A stretch of 36,215 bases of DNA, taken from the NCBI GenBank assembly GCA_002335945.1, contig DDDD01000121.1:1-36215 (forward strand). Reading direction: 5' to 3'. Within the stretch, counting starts at the first letter, position 1; each line of letters begins with the position of its first letter. Below the pieces are notes generated by a model. It did not search any database. It was not told where the DNA came from and saw only the letters and a program-made list of their open reading frames with translations. Positions 15,044-23,722 of the stretch are shown here, piece after piece. The translations under genes and the position numbers were made by a program. The DNA comes from Porticoccaceae bacterium UBA1989 (GTDB taxonomy: Bacteria > Pseudomonadota > Gammaproteobacteria > Pseudomonadales > Porticoccaceae).

Positions 15044-17012
15044 TGCAATTCGTGCCCTCAGTATGGATGCTGTTCAACAGGCTAACAGTGGACATCCCGG
15101 TGCCCCAATGGGCATGGCAGATATTGCCGAAGTTCTCTGGAACGACTATTTGCGCCATAACCCGTCAGATCCAGACTGGGTTAACCGCGACCGTTTTGTG
15201 CTCTCCAACGGCCACGGCTCGATGCTACTGTATTCGCTGCTGCACCTCTCAGGCTATGACCTACCCATAGAAGAGATTAAAAACTTCCGCCAACTGCATT
15301 CCAAAACCCCGGGTCACCCAGAATATGGTTATGCCCCCGGTGTAGAGACCACCACAGGCCCGCTGGGTCAGGGTATTGCTAACGCGATTGGTATGGCATT
15401 GGCAGAGAAAGTTCTAGCAGCACAGTTCAACCGTCCCGGTCACGATATCGTCGATCACCAGACTTACACCTTCTTGGGTGATGGCTGTTTGATGGAAGGT
15501 ATCTCTCATGAAGTCTGTTCATTGGCCGGCACCTTAAAGCTGGGCAAGCTCACCGCGTTTTACGATGACAACGGCATCTCCATTGATGGCGAAGTTGAAG
15601 GCTGGTTTAACGACGACACCCCAGCACGCTTTGAAGCCTACGGCTGGCACGTTATTGCCAACGTCGATGGTCATGACAGTGACGCCATTAAAGCAGCGAT
15701 TGATGCGGCTCACGCCGAGACTGGCAAGCCAACCCTCATTTGCTGCAAAACCATTATTGGTTTTGGCTCACCGAACAAGCAGGGCAAAGAAGACTGTCAC
15801 GGTGCGGCACTGGGTGTAGACGAAGTCGCCCTTACTCGCAAAGCCCTTGGCTGGAACCACGGACCCTTTGAAATTCCCGCCGATCATTACGCCGGCTGGA
15901 ATGGCGTTGCTAAAGGCACCAGCGCACAAACAGCCTGGGCAGACCAGCTGGAAGAATATCGCGCAGCACATCCAGAGCTCGCAGAAGAATTTGAACGTCG
16001 TACTCGTGGCGATCTCCCTGAAGACTTTAGCGCCAACGCTGATGCCTATATTCAGGAATGTCAGGACAAGATGGAGAAAATCGCCTCACGAAAGGCCTCT
16101 CAGAACTGTCTTAATGCCTTTGGCCCAATGTTGCCAGAACTGCTGGGTGGCTCTGCCGATCTGGCAGGTTCCAACTTAACTATCTGGTCTGGTTGCAAAG
16201 ATATCAGTGGCGACAATGCCGACGGTAACTACATCTATTACGGTGTACGTGAATTTGGTATGAGCGCCATGATGAATGGTATCGCTCTCCACGGCGGCTT
16301 TATTAACTACGGCGCCACGTTCCTGATGTTTATGGAATACGCCCGCAATGCTGTGCGTATGGCCGCATTGATGAAGCAGCAAAGCATCTTTGTTTACACC
16401 CACGACTCCATTGGTCTTGGCGAAGATGGCCCGACTCACCAGCCGGTAGAGCAGCTGAGCGCATTGCGTGCCACGCCTAATCTACACACCTGGCGCCCCT
16501 GCGATACTGTCGAATCAGCGGTTAGCTGGAAGAGCGCAATCGAACGTCGCGACGGCCCAGCGGCCCTAGTGTTTAGTCGTCAGGGCCTCAAGCCAATGCC
16601 AAGAACGCCACAGCAGGTTGCGGATATTGGCCGCGGCGGTTATGTCTTGAAAGACTGCGCTGCACCTCAGGCAATATTGATTGCCACAGGTTCAGAAGTA
16701 GAGCTGGCTGTAAATGCGGCAGACGAACTTGCCGGCAAAGGCATTCAGGTGCGTGTTGTCTCCATGCCTTGCGCCGAGATCTTCTCAGCACAGGACGCCG
16801 ACTACCGCGACTCAGTACTCACCCCAACTATTCGTGCGCGAGTAGCGGTTGAAGCACTGCATGCCGATTACTGGTTCAAGTTTGTGGGTCTCGATGGCCG
16901 CGTGGTAGGCATGCGCACCTTCGGCGAATCCGCACCGGGCGACCAGCTATTAAAAGAGTTCGGCTTCACCGTCGACAATGTCGTTGCCAATGTTATGGAA
17001 GCCATCGGCTAA
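15018..17012 (+). CDS. tkt: Transketolase
   Basis: This thiamine diphosphate enzyme moves two-carbon units between sugar phosphates of the pentose phosphate pathway and yields erythrose-4-phosphate. The 664-residue protein shows His26 (SGHPGAPMGMA), His66 (NGHGSM), the ThDP/Mg motif from GDG (154-156) to Asn185, and YGVREFGMSAMMNGI with the glutamate that activates ThDP. Length and start match the family; the ribosome site CAGGAG is 10 bp before the ATG. The stop overlaps the epd start in TAATG, so the two are probably translationally coupled. It heads the tkt-epd-pgk-fba operon and is divergent from the SAM-cycle operon, as in Pseudomonas. Confidence 0.97.
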   Translation: MASRRDLANAIRALSMDAVQQANSGHPGAPMGMADIAEVLWNDYLRHNPSDPDWVNRDRFVLSNGHGSMLLYSLLHLSGYDLPIEEIKNFRQLHSKTPGHPEYGYAPGVETTTGPLGQGIANAIGMALAEKVLAAQFNRPGHDIVDHQTYTFLGDGCLMEGISHEVCSLAGTLKLGKLTAFYDDNGISIDGEVEGWFNDDTPARFEAYGWHVIANVDGHDSDAIKAAIDAAHAETGKPTLICCKTIIGFGSPNKQGKEDCHGAALGVDEVALTRKALGWNHGPFEIPADHYAGWNGVAKGTSAQTAWADQLEEYRAAHPELAEEFERRTRGDLPEDFSANADAYIQECQDKMEKIASRKASQNCLNAFGPMLPELLGGSADLAGSNLTIWSGCKDISGDNADGNYIYYGVREFGMSAMMNGIALHGGFINYGATFLMFMEYARNAVRMAALMKQQSIFVYTHDSIGLGEDGPTHQPVEQLSALRATPNLHTWRPCDTVESAVSWKSAIERRDGPAALVFSRQGLKPMPRTPQQVADIGRGGYVLKDCAAPQAILIATGSEVELAVNAADELAGKGIQVRVVSMPCAEIFSAQDADYRDSVLTPTIRARVAVEALHADYWFKFVGLDGRVVGMRTFGESAPGDQLLKEFGFTVDNVVANVMEAIG

Positions 17013-18037
17013 TGATTCGCGTAGCCATTAATGGCTATGGCCGCATAGGCCGCTCAGTATTGCGAGCTCTGTATGAATCAGGGGCTCGCGAATGGGTGCA
17101 GGTTGTGGCGATTAACGAGCCTGCCGACAGTAAAACAATGGCCCATTTAACCCGCTATGACTCAACTCACGGAAGGTTTCCCGGTACCGTCAGCGTAAGT
17201 AAAGATTCACTTACAATAAATGGCGATGATATTGCCATCGTTCATGAAAAGGACTTAAGCGCACTACCCTGGGGCCAACATGGGGTTGATGTGGTACTGG
17301 AATGCAGTGGCACCTTTACCGATCGTGATACCGCAGAGCAGCATATAAGCAGCGGTGCCAAGCGAGTCCTGTTTTCCCAGCCAGCCGATCCAAGCGTCGA
17401 TGCCACCATTGTTTATGGGATCAACCACAGTATATTGACCGGCAACGAAACCATCGTTTCCAGTGCCGCCTGCTCCACCAACTGTGTGGTGCCAGTGATC
17501 AAGGTACTCAACGATGTCTTCGGCGTAGAGGGGGGTGTTATTACCACCATTCACTCAGCGATGAACGACCAACCCGTGATAGACGCCTACCACCACACCG
17601 ATCTGCGCAAAACGCGCGCGGCAATGCAGTCCATTATTCCCGTGGATACGGGCCTAGCCTTAGGCATTGATCGTATTCTGCCAGAACTTACCGGACGTTT
17701 TCAGGCCCAGGCCATGCGCGTACCCACGGTCAATGTTTCGGCGATTGATCTATCAATCATGTTAGATGCCAGTGTCGATACAGCCGCGGTCAATGCCGCC
17801 CTCGAAGCAGCAGCCAATGGCCCGCTCGATGGCGTACTGGGTTATACCGAGGAGCCTCTGGCCTCCTGCGACTTTAACCATGATCCTCGCAGCGGAATAG
17901 TTGACGCAAGTCAAACTAGAGTCAGTCAACAAAAATTAGTCAAAGTGTTAATTTGGTTCGACAACGAATGGGGCTACGCTAATAGAATGCTCGACACCTT
18001 ATTAAGTTGGCATGGACTCACGCCAACCCAGCAGTAG
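17012..18037 (+). CDS. epd: Erythrose-4-phosphate dehydrogenase (GapB/Epd type)
   Basis: This GAPDH-family enzyme oxidises erythrose-4-phosphate to 4-phosphoerythronate, the first step of the DXP-dependent pyridoxal phosphate pathway. The 341-residue protein has GYGRIGRS at the N-terminus (8-15), the catalytic Cys154 (SAACSTNC) and His181. The segment HSAMNDQPVIDAY is the Epd-like form; glycolytic GAPDH has HSYTNDQ. Overall similarity to E. coli Epd is high by eye. Its start overlaps the tkt stop by one base. Because it lies between tkt and pgk it could also serve as the cell's GAPDH; the motif favours Epd. It links to serC in this window, whose product also works in pyridoxal phosphate synthesis. 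Confidence 0.88.
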   Translation: MIRVAINGYGRIGRSVLRALYESGAREWVQVVAINEPADSKTMAHLTRYDSTHGRFPGTVSVSKDSLTINGDDIAIVHEKDLSALPWGQHGVDVVLECSGTFTDRDTAEQHISSGAKRVLFSQPADPSVDATIVYGINHSILTGNETIVSSAACSTNCVVPVIKVLNDVFGVEGGVITTIHSAMNDQPVIDAYHHTDLRKTRAAMQSIIPVDTGLALGIDRILPELTGRFQAQAMRVPTVNVSAIDLSIMLDASVDTAAVNAALEAAANGPLDGVLGYTEEPLASCDFNHDPRSGIVDASQTRVSQQKLVKVLIWFDNEWGYANRMLDTLLSWHGLTPTQQ

Positions 18038-18065
18038 CCATCCATCACACCTATTAAGGATTACG

Positions 18066-19229
18066 ATGACCGTCAAGTTAATGACCGACCAGCAACTCTC
18101 AGGCAAACGCGTTCTTATCCGCGAAGATCTCAACGTACCTATTAAAGATGGTCGCGTAACCAGCGATGCCAGAATCAGAGCGGCACTGCCGACCATTAAG
18201 TTAGCCCTAGAGGCCGGTGCCAGCGTTATTCTAATGTCACACCTCGGGCGTCCCACCGAAGGGGAATACAATGTTGACTACAGTATGAAACCAGTGGCCG
18301 CCCATTTGGCCAGCCTGTTGGGTCAGTCGGTTGTAGTAGAGCAGAGCTGGACAAGCGGCCTAAAGACCGTCGATGGCGCCATCGTTATGTTGGAAAACGT
18401 GCGCTTTAATCCAGGCGAAAAAAAGAATGACGACACCCTCGCCAAAGCCTATGCCAAACTCTGTGATGTTTTTGTGATGGATGCCTTCGGCACCTCACAC
18501 CGCGCCCAGGCCTCCACCCATGGTGTGGCTAAATATGCCCCTATCGCCTGCGCCGGACCACTGCTCGCCAAAGAATTAGCGGCGCTGGAAAAAGCACTGG
18601 CCGCACCCACTCCGCCAGTGGCCGCCATTGTTGGTGGCTCCAAAGTTTCGACCAAATTACTGGTCTTAGAAACACTGGCCGATAAGGTAGACCAGCTAAT
18701 TGTAGGTGGTGGAATCGCCAATACCTTTTTGGCAGCAGCGGGTAAAAACGTCGGTAAATCACTCTGTGAGCACGACCTAATTCCAGCCGCTCAGGCGCTG
18801 ATGAAAAAAGTTAATATTCCACTGCCCACCGACGTAGTGGTCGGCAAAGAATTTTCGGAAACCGCAGCGGCCGTTATAAAGTCAGTGGACGAGGTGGAAG
18901 ACGACGACATGATTTTCGACATAGGGCCAGACTCCGCCAGAAAGCTAGCAGGCATTATTGCCTCCATGGGCACCATTATTTGGAACGGCCCCGTCGGAGT
19001 TTTTGAGTTTGATCAATTTGGTCAGGGCACAAAAACATTAGCATTAGCTATCGCTAAAAGCTCCGGATTCTCAATTGCCGGGGGTGGAGATACATTAGCT
19101 GCCGTGGATAAATATGAAATTACGGATCAGGTGTCCTATATTTCAACAGGTGGCGGCGCATTTTTAGAATACGTAGAAGGCAAAGAATTACCTGCCGTTG
19201 CAATGCTCGAACAGCGCGCTGACGGTTAA
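18066..19229 (+). CDS. pgk: Phosphoglycerate kinase
   Basis: Pgk transfers phosphate between 1,3-bisphosphoglycerate and ADP. From ATG 18066 the protein has 387 residues, the same as E. coli Pgk. It contains REDLNVP near the N-terminus, SHLGRPTEG, the hinge and nucleotide motifs (GGSKVSTK, NGPVGVFE) and the C-terminal GGGDTLAAV. The ATG at 18012 is in frame but lies inside epd and would add a non-conserved extension; 18066 has AAGGA 5 bp upstream and gives the expected N-terminus. It is 28 bp from epd and 33 bp from fba, so it is part of one operon. Confidence 0.96.
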   Translation: MTVKLMTDQQLSGKRVLIREDLNVPIKDGRVTSDARIRAALPTIKLALEAGASVILMSHLGRPTEGEYNVDYSMKPVAAHLASLLGQSVVVEQSWTSGLKTVDGAIVMLENVRFNPGEKKNDDTLAKAYAKLCDVFVMDAFGTSHRAQASTHGVAKYAPIACAGPLLAKELAALEKALAAPTPPVAAIVGGSKVSTKLLVLETLADKVDQLIVGGGIANTFLAAAGKNVGKSLCEHDLIPAAQALMKKVNIPLPTDVVVGKEFSETAAAVIKSVDEVEDDDMIFDIGPDSARKLAGIIASMGTIIWNGPVGVFEFDQFGQGTKTLALAIAKSSGFSIAGGGDTLAAVDKYEITDQVSYISTGGGAFLEYVEGKELPAVAMLEQRADG

Positions 19230-19262
19230 TAGAATTATTAGAATTAAAGGAAGGAAGACACC

Positions 19263-20327
19263 ATGGCACTAATATCTTTACGACAAATGCTCGACCACGC
19301 CGCCGAATACAGTTACGGCGTACCCGCATTTAACGTTAATAATCTAGAGCAGATGCGCGCCATAATGCTCGCAGCCGAACAAACCGATAGCCCAGTGATT
19401 GTTCAGGCCTCGGCCGGCGCGCGCAAATATGCCGGCGCCCCATTTCTACGTCACCTGATTCAAGCCGCCGTAGAAGAATGGCCCGATATTCCAGTCTGCG
19501 TGCACCAAGACCATGGCACCAGCCCAGCAATCTGCCAGCGCTCCATCCAACTGGGCTTTACCTCAGTCATGATGGACGGCTCATTAATGGAAGATGGTAA
19601 AACCCCATCAAGCTACGACTACAACGTAGACGTCACACGTCGCAGCGTAGAAATGGCCCATGCCTGTGGCGTGTCCGTTGAAGGTGAGCTGGGTTGCCTG
19701 GGTTCATTAGAAACCGGGCAGGCCGGTGAAGAAGACGGCGTAGGTGCAGAAGGTCTTCTTACCCACGACCAGATGCTCACCAACCCAGAAGAAGCGGCCG
19801 ACTTTGTTTCCAAAACCCATGTTGATGCACTGGCCATTGCCTGCGGCACCAGCCACGGCGCCTATAAGTTTAGCCGCCCACCCACTGGTGATATTCTTGC
19901 CATCGACCGCATCAAAGAAATTAATAAACGCATTCCCGGCACCCATCTGGTCATGCATGGATCATCCTCCGTACCCCAAGAATGGTTAGCCATTATTAAT
20001 CAGTACGGCGGCGAAATCCCCGAGACCTACGGCGTGCCCGTCGAGCAAATTTGCGAAGGCATCAAGCACGGTGTTCGTAAGATTAATATCGATACTGATC
20101 TACGCCTTGCATCAACCGGTGCCGTGCGTCGATACCTCGCGGAAAACCCCGCCGCCTTTGATCCGCGTTCGTATCTGAAAGAAACCATCACTGCGATGAA
20201 AGATATTGCCGTGGCGCGTTATGAAGCCTTTGGTACTGCAGGCAACGCTAGCAAGATGAAAGCATTAAGTTTGGATGCAATGACTGCGCGTTATGACAGT
20301 GGCGAGTTGGATCCTAAGATTAATTAG
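19263..20327 (+). CDS. fba: Class II fructose-bisphosphate aldolase
   Basis: This zinc-dependent aldolase interconverts fructose-1,6-bisphosphate with dihydroxyacetone phosphate and glyceraldehyde-3-phosphate. The 354-residue protein has Asp83-His84 in HQDHG, Glu142 in VEGELG, His198 in CGTSHGAYKF and His232 in MHGSSS, which form the metal and phosphate sites. The roughly 350-residue form is the Calvin-cycle/Pseudomonas subtype of class II. A strong AAGGAAGG ribosome site precedes the ATG. It is the last gene of tkt-epd-pgk-fba and is followed by a clear terminator. Confidence 0.96.
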   Translation: MALISLRQMLDHAAEYSYGVPAFNVNNLEQMRAIMLAAEQTDSPVIVQASAGARKYAGAPFLRHLIQAAVEEWPDIPVCVHQDHGTSPAICQRSIQLGFTSVMMDGSLMEDGKTPSSYDYNVDVTRRSVEMAHACGVSVEGELGCLGSLETGQAGEEDGVGAEGLLTHDQMLTNPEEAADFVSKTHVDALAIACGTSHGAYKFSRPPTGDILAIDRIKEINKRIPGTHLVMHGSSSVPQEWLAIINQYGGEIPETYGVPVEQICEGIKHGVRKINIDTDLRLASTGAVRRYLAENPAAFDPRSYLKETITAMKDIAVARYEAFGTAGNASKMKALSLDAMTARYDSGELDPKIN

Positions 20328-20352
20328 GTGCTTAGTTAAAGTGACATCTAAG

Positions 20353-20377
20353 AGGGCTCCTAAGGGAGCCCTTTTTT
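20353..20377 (+). terminator. Rho-independent terminator after fba
   Basis: The 8-bp G+C-rich stem AGGGCTCC/GGAGCCCT with a four-base loop is followed by six T. It closes the tkt-epd-pgk-fba operon. Confidence 0.92.
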
Positions 20378-20407
20378 GTGCCTAATTATAAAAAGCTTCA
20401 GAAGACT

Positions 20408-20797
20408 TCATTGCTTTCTTGGCCGACTACCCTCCATTAGGTCATCCAATTCAGTTTGCGCCTTATTGGAGTCTTGTAAATCCTTAACTTCAATCATTTC
20501 GCATTCATCTCGAATCATTTCAGCAATACTGCTCGGGTAGTGCCTGCAGTCTTCAGGTCGGCTAAGGTAAATAGAGCAGGTATATTTTTCTTTACCCTGA
20601 CTGGGTTCGATCTCAAGAAAAGGACAGCGGTTTAGTTGTACGCCGGTGTCCGGACAAAACCAGATTTCGTTATCTTTTACATATTGGAAAATGTGTGGCT
20701 GAAATAGCTCCCACATGTCGATTTCGCCTGCCGTTGCAGAGAGCGCGCCGTCGCCGTATTTAATACAGCACTTTCCACATTGGTTGCAGTCTTTCAT
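20408..20797 (-). CDS. YkgJ-family cysteine-cluster protein
   Basis: This is a small cytoplasmic protein of the YkgJ/UPF0153 family, named for a zinc- or iron-binding cysteine cluster of unknown role. From ATG 20797 it has 129 residues and starts MKDCNQCGKCCIKYGDG, with Cys4, Cys7, Cys10 and Cys11. Later cysteines are in WFCPDTG, NRCPFLE, YTCSIYLSRPEDCRHYP and DECEM. An in-frame ATG at 20875 would add 26 residues without family features, so the shorter form is chosen. It is convergent with fba across the terminator. A second member of the family lies at 24047-24337. Confidence 0.85.
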   Translation of the reverse strand: MKDCNQCGKCCIKYGDGALSATAGEIDMWELFQPHIFQYVKDNEIWFCPDTGVQLNRCPFLEIEPSQGKEKYTCSIYLSRPEDCRHYPSSIAEMIRDECEMIEVKDLQDSNKAQTELDDLMEGSRPRKQ

Positions 20798-21365
20798 TTT
20801 TGTAAGTGTTCTACTGTCGATAACAGTTGGAAATTGTATCACCGACTGCCCTGTAGGAACTGGTTTTGCATGCAAACTCGAATTGGAATAGTGAGTGGCA
20901 GGCCGGTAAGTTGCCGTCTCGTCCTGTGTGTCGGCATCCTATGCGGGGCAGCGGTTTTGGGGATGCATACAGTTTCCAAAATGTGGTCGGACGGTGCACA
21001 TTGGCTAGGGGGCCTTAGCGGGCTAATTAAATGGTCCCTTTGCTAGCGTAGGGTTTGTGCCAGGCTACATAGAGATCTCTCTCTTCGATTGAGATGACAT
21101 TTGGTTCGATCGAGATGACAGTTAGCGGAGTGCGAGATGACATAAACTTTGTCATTCCTACAGAGCTTAGCGACGAGGGATCTAGAGATCTCTCACATAC
21201 GTTCGAGATGACAGGCGGCCGGGGCGAGATTACAGACGCTCCGTTCGAGATCCCGGGTGATTGGCGCATTCAAGGCGCACGCTAAACCTTTACAATCCAG
21301 CTGTTGATTGGCAGACTCATTCCATCGCCACATCCTCTATAAAACTATTACAAGAGACTGCCGTC
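20798..21365. other. Long intergenic region without a convincing gene
   Basis: These 568 bp separate the YkgJ gene from the MAPEG gene. The left third (20798-21065) shows nothing I can assign; a frame from 20870 with one hydrophobic stretch is not supported. The middle holds the degenerate GAGATGACA repeat cluster listed separately. The right end (21260-21365) is the leader of the MAPEG gene, with no clear promoter. Confidence 0.6.
21071..21252. repeat. Cluster of degenerate TTCGAnnGAGATGACA repeats
   Basis: Related units lie at 21084-21099, 21105-21120, 21130-21142, 21199-21213, 21221-21234 and 21242-21252, most ending in GAGATGACA. AGAGATCTCTC precedes two of them (21071-21081 and 21184-21194). 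An inverted partner, TGTCATTCC, is at 21150-21158. The pattern resembles the intergenic repeats beginning TGTCATCC/TCGAG that are scattered through many bacterial genomes. ORFs through it are low-complexity artefacts of the repeat. Confidence 0.7.
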
Positions 21366-21773
21366 ATGGATTTGATTTACCCCGTTTTTAGCCTTGTCGT
21401 GCTGACCTTTATTGTGGCCACCGCCACTGGCCTATCTAGGCTAATCAGCGTTCGCCGAAAAGACATTAATCCCAAATACTATGTGCTGATGTCGGGCGAT
21501 ACCCCGCCAGACTATGTACAAAAGATCGGCCGCAATTTTTCTAACCTTCTTGAAGCTCCTGTGTTGTTTTATGTGTTGGCGGTACTGGTTATCACCTTAC
21601 AGATCGACAGCGCGCTGATGCTTAACCTCGCTTGGGTCTATGTGGCTCTTCGGCTGGTGCATACCATTATTCATATTACCTATAACCACGCCATACATCG
21701 CTTCATTGCATTTCTGTTGTCGTTACTGGTACTGCTGGCGATGTGGATTCACTTTATGATGCTGGTTGGATAA
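21366..21773 (+). CDS. MAPEG-family membrane protein
   Basis: The 135-residue protein fits the MAPEG fold (membrane-associated proteins in eicosanoid and glutathione metabolism), a four-helix membrane protein. Helices are at about 5-25, 62-80, 84-103 and 112-133. The loop GRNFSNLLEAPVLFYVL and the segment ALRLVHTIIHITYNH carry the family's conserved polar residues (Asn, Glu, Arg, His). ATG 21366 is chosen over the upstream in-frame ATG at 21261 because the extension is not membrane-like and lies in the repeat-adjacent leader. Glutathione-dependent chemistry is typical of the family, but the substrate here is unknown. It heads a run of closely spaced genes. Confidence 0.82.
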   Translation: MDLIYPVFSLVVLTFIVATATGLSRLISVRRKDINPKYYVLMSGDTPPDYVQKIGRNFSNLLEAPVLFYVLAVLVITLQIDSALMLNLAWVYVALRLVHTIIHITYNHAIHRFIAFLLSLLVLLAMWIHFMMLVG

Positions 21774-21779
21774 CTAAAT

Positions 21780-22169
21780 ATGACGATAGATACCATGGCT
21801 ACCTGGCATCAGGTGGCAAAGGATAGAGACATAAAAGGCCTATATAACCTGCTGGCTGAGGATGCAGTGTTTCATTCGCCGGTGGTTCATACCCCTCAGA
21901 TTGGCAAGAGCATTACTGGCAAATACCTCAGTGCGGCGTTTGAGGTTTTTTTTAACGACAGCTTTACCTATGTCCGTGAGGTGCATGGTGAGGGTAATGC
22001 GATTCTTGAGTTTGAGGTTGAGATTCAGGGCGTTAAGGTTAACGGCGTGGATATGATCTCTTGGAATGAGGCTGGGCTGATCACTGAGTTTAAAGTGATG
22101 GTGCGTCCGCTTAAGGCGGTCAGTATGATTCATCAAAATATGGGCGCTATGTTGCAGGCGCATTCTTAG
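21780..22169 (+). CDS. SnoaL/NTF2-like fold protein
   Basis: The 129-residue protein has the cone-shaped NTF2-like pattern: TWHQVAKDRDIKGLYNLLAEDAVFHSPVV near the N-terminus (SnoaL motif), then strands ending in GLITEFKVMVRPLKAV. Such proteins are isomerases, hydrolases or ligand carriers, and the sequence does not decide between them. It starts 6 bp after the MAPEG stop and ends 3 bp before the metallo-hydrolase, so all three are probably one operon. No clear Shine-Dalgarno is seen, which supports coupling to the gene upstream. Confidence 0.8.
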   Translation: MTIDTMATWHQVAKDRDIKGLYNLLAEDAVFHSPVVHTPQIGKSITGKYLSAAFEVFFNDSFTYVREVHGEGNAILEFEVEIQGVKVNGVDMISWNEAGLITEFKVMVRPLKAVSMIHQNMGAMLQAHS

Positions 22170-22172
22170 GCC

Positions 22173-23105
22173 ATGTTTTTAACGCGCGCGCTGTTTATTT
22201 TCTATGTAATTGTTCTTGTTATTGCGCTACCCGCGAAGGCTAATGATGAACCCTACCTCTATGTATTGGGTGTGGCTCAGGATGCTGGATATCCACAGGC
22301 GGGCTGTTATCAGGCGCATTGCATGCCGGGCTGGGAAGATCCAAGTCTGCGTCGTGGTGCTACCTCTATTGCGCTGATCGATCCCGCTGCCAAGACAAAA
22401 TACCTCTTTGAAGCCACGCCTAATTTGCCTGAGCAGCTCTATGCGCTTGAGAAAGAAGCACCCTCTGAGCAATATGAACTTGAGGGAATTTTTCTTACCC
22501 ATGCCCATATGGGCCATTATGCGGGCCTGATGTTTTTGGGTCATGAGGCTATGGGCGGCAAGGATATTCCGGTGTATGCCATGCCGCGCATGCACAGCTA
22601 TCTGCGCAGTAATGGGCCCTGGAGTCAGCTGGTTGAGTTCAATAATATTGTCTTGCAGCCGCTGGCGGATAATAAGGCAGTGACGCTAGCGAGTGTGAGT
22701 GTTACGCCTTTGCTGGTGCCCCACAGAGATGAGTTTTCTGAGACGGTGGGCTATCTAATTAAGGGTGCGAATAAGTCAGCGCTCTTTATCCCGGATATTA
22801 ATAAGTGGTCTGTGTGGGAAACTGAGATTGCGCAGATTATTCAGACGGTGGATTACGCGCTGTTGGATGCGACCTTTTATGGCGACGGCGAATTGCCGGG
22901 GCGGGATATGTCCAAGGTACCTCATCCACTGGTGACTGAAACCATGCAGGCCCTAAGCGGCTTGTCGGTAGAAGACCGTAATAAAGTATGGTTTATTCAT
23001 ATGAACCACACCAACCCGCTGTTGAATCCAGACAGTGAAGAGGCCAATACGGTGCGAGCTAATGGCTTTAATATTGCGGTTGAAGGCATTCGTCTGCCGC
23101 TCTAA
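22173..23105 (+). CDS. Exported PqqB-like metallo-beta-lactamase-fold hydrolase
   Basis: The 310-residue protein has a signal peptide (about 1-23, ending PAKAN) and a metallo-beta-lactamase fold. The opening VLGVAQDAGYPQAGCYQAHC resembles PqqB. The metal motif is LTHAHMGHYAGL with His110, His112 and His115; the usual Asp of HxHxDH is Gly here. Later elements are VPHRDEFSETVGYLI, LFIPDINKW and IHMNHTNPLL. No PQQ biosynthesis genes are nearby and an export signal is not expected for PqqB, so it is better treated as a paralogue with its own unknown periplasmic substrate. It is the third gene of the MAPEG/SnoaL cluster. Confidence 0.82.
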   Translation: MFLTRALFIFYVIVLVIALPAKANDEPYLYVLGVAQDAGYPQAGCYQAHCMPGWEDPSLRRGATSIALIDPAAKTKYLFEATPNLPEQLYALEKEAPSEQYELEGIFLTHAHMGHYAGLMFLGHEAMGGKDIPVYAMPRMHSYLRSNGPWSQLVEFNNIVLQPLADNKAVTLASVSVTPLLVPHRDEFSETVGYLIKGANKSALFIPDINKWSVWETEIAQIIQTVDYALLDATFYGDGELPGRDMSKVPHPLVTETMQALSGLSVEDRNKVWFIHMNHTNPLLNPDSEEANTVRANGFNIAVEGIRLPL

Positions 23106-23154
23106 GCGCGCTATAGTCTAAGTTACTGCCACAATAATCTATGGGTCAATTGTT

Positions 23155-23697
23155 ATGCATGTTCCGGTTAAACTCCTCGCAAAATACCCCTTGTGGCTAA
23201 GGCCATTCTTTTGGAACCAACGGCGTAAATATGGCGCGGTGCTGGATCCTGGGTTGCTCTGGGGTAGGGTGCCAAAGCTCTTTGCCGCGGTGGCTATTCT
23301 TTATGGTGTCTTGGATCGCAGGGGTTCGCCGCTAAATCCGGTGCTGCGCTCTCTGGTGACTGTGCGCGTCTCCCAGATTAACTGGTGTGCCTTTTGTGTA
23401 GATATAAATGCCATGACACTGGCGAATCGAGCGGGCTCTATGGATAAGGTGGAGGCTCTTGAAACCTGGCAAGAGTCTGATCTGTTTGATCCCACGGAAA
23501 GGCTGGCACTCGAGTATGCTGAGGCCATTACCTATTCCGATCAGCAGGTGAGTGCTGATTTAATGCAGCGCTTAAAATCTGTATTTGATGATGATACCAT
23601 CGTCGAACTGACCGGCCTGGTGGCCTTTCAGAACCTATCCAGCAAGTTCAATAGTGCCCTTGATGTTCCCGCTCAAGGCTTTTGTACGCTGCCATAA
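23155..23697 (+). CDS. Carboxymuconolactone decarboxylase/AhpD-like protein
   Basis: The 180-residue protein belongs to the alkyl-hydroperoxidase D/CMD fold. The key segment is VTVRVSQINWCAFCVDINAM, with a CxxC pair at Cys78 and Cys81; AhpD-type active sites have His two residues after the second Cys, whereas this protein has Asp83. The rest is helical (LFDPTERLALEYAEAITYS is typical). A redox role is likely if the cysteines are active. It starts 50 bp after the metallo-hydrolase and is followed by ppnP after 25 bp. Confidence 0.82.
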   Translation: MHVPVKLLAKYPLWLRPFFWNQRRKYGAVLDPGLLWGRVPKLFAAVAILYGVLDRRGSPLNPVLRSLVTVRVSQINWCAFCVDINAMTLANRAGSMDKVEALETWQESDLFDPTERLALEYAEAITYSDQQVSADLMQRLKSVFDDDTIVELTGLVAFQNLSSKFNSALDVPAQGFCTLP

Positions 23698-23722
23698 AAC
23701 ACTTTTAAAGGTTATTTTACCG

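Noticed and set aside
20870..21046. Plus-strand 58-codon frame with a hydrophobic segment
   Set aside because: It has a poor ribosome site, no recognisable pattern and lies in a spacer; one hydrophobic run is not enough evidence.
21094..21285. Plus-strand 63-codon ORF with repeated EMT and EIT-like segments
   Set aside because: Its residues are the translation of the GAGATGACA repeat cluster and it has no start signal.
22173..23105. Naming the metallo-hydrolase as PqqB
   Set aside because: It has an export signal, lacks the Asp of HxHxDH and has no pqq genes nearby, so only a PqqB-like call is justified.
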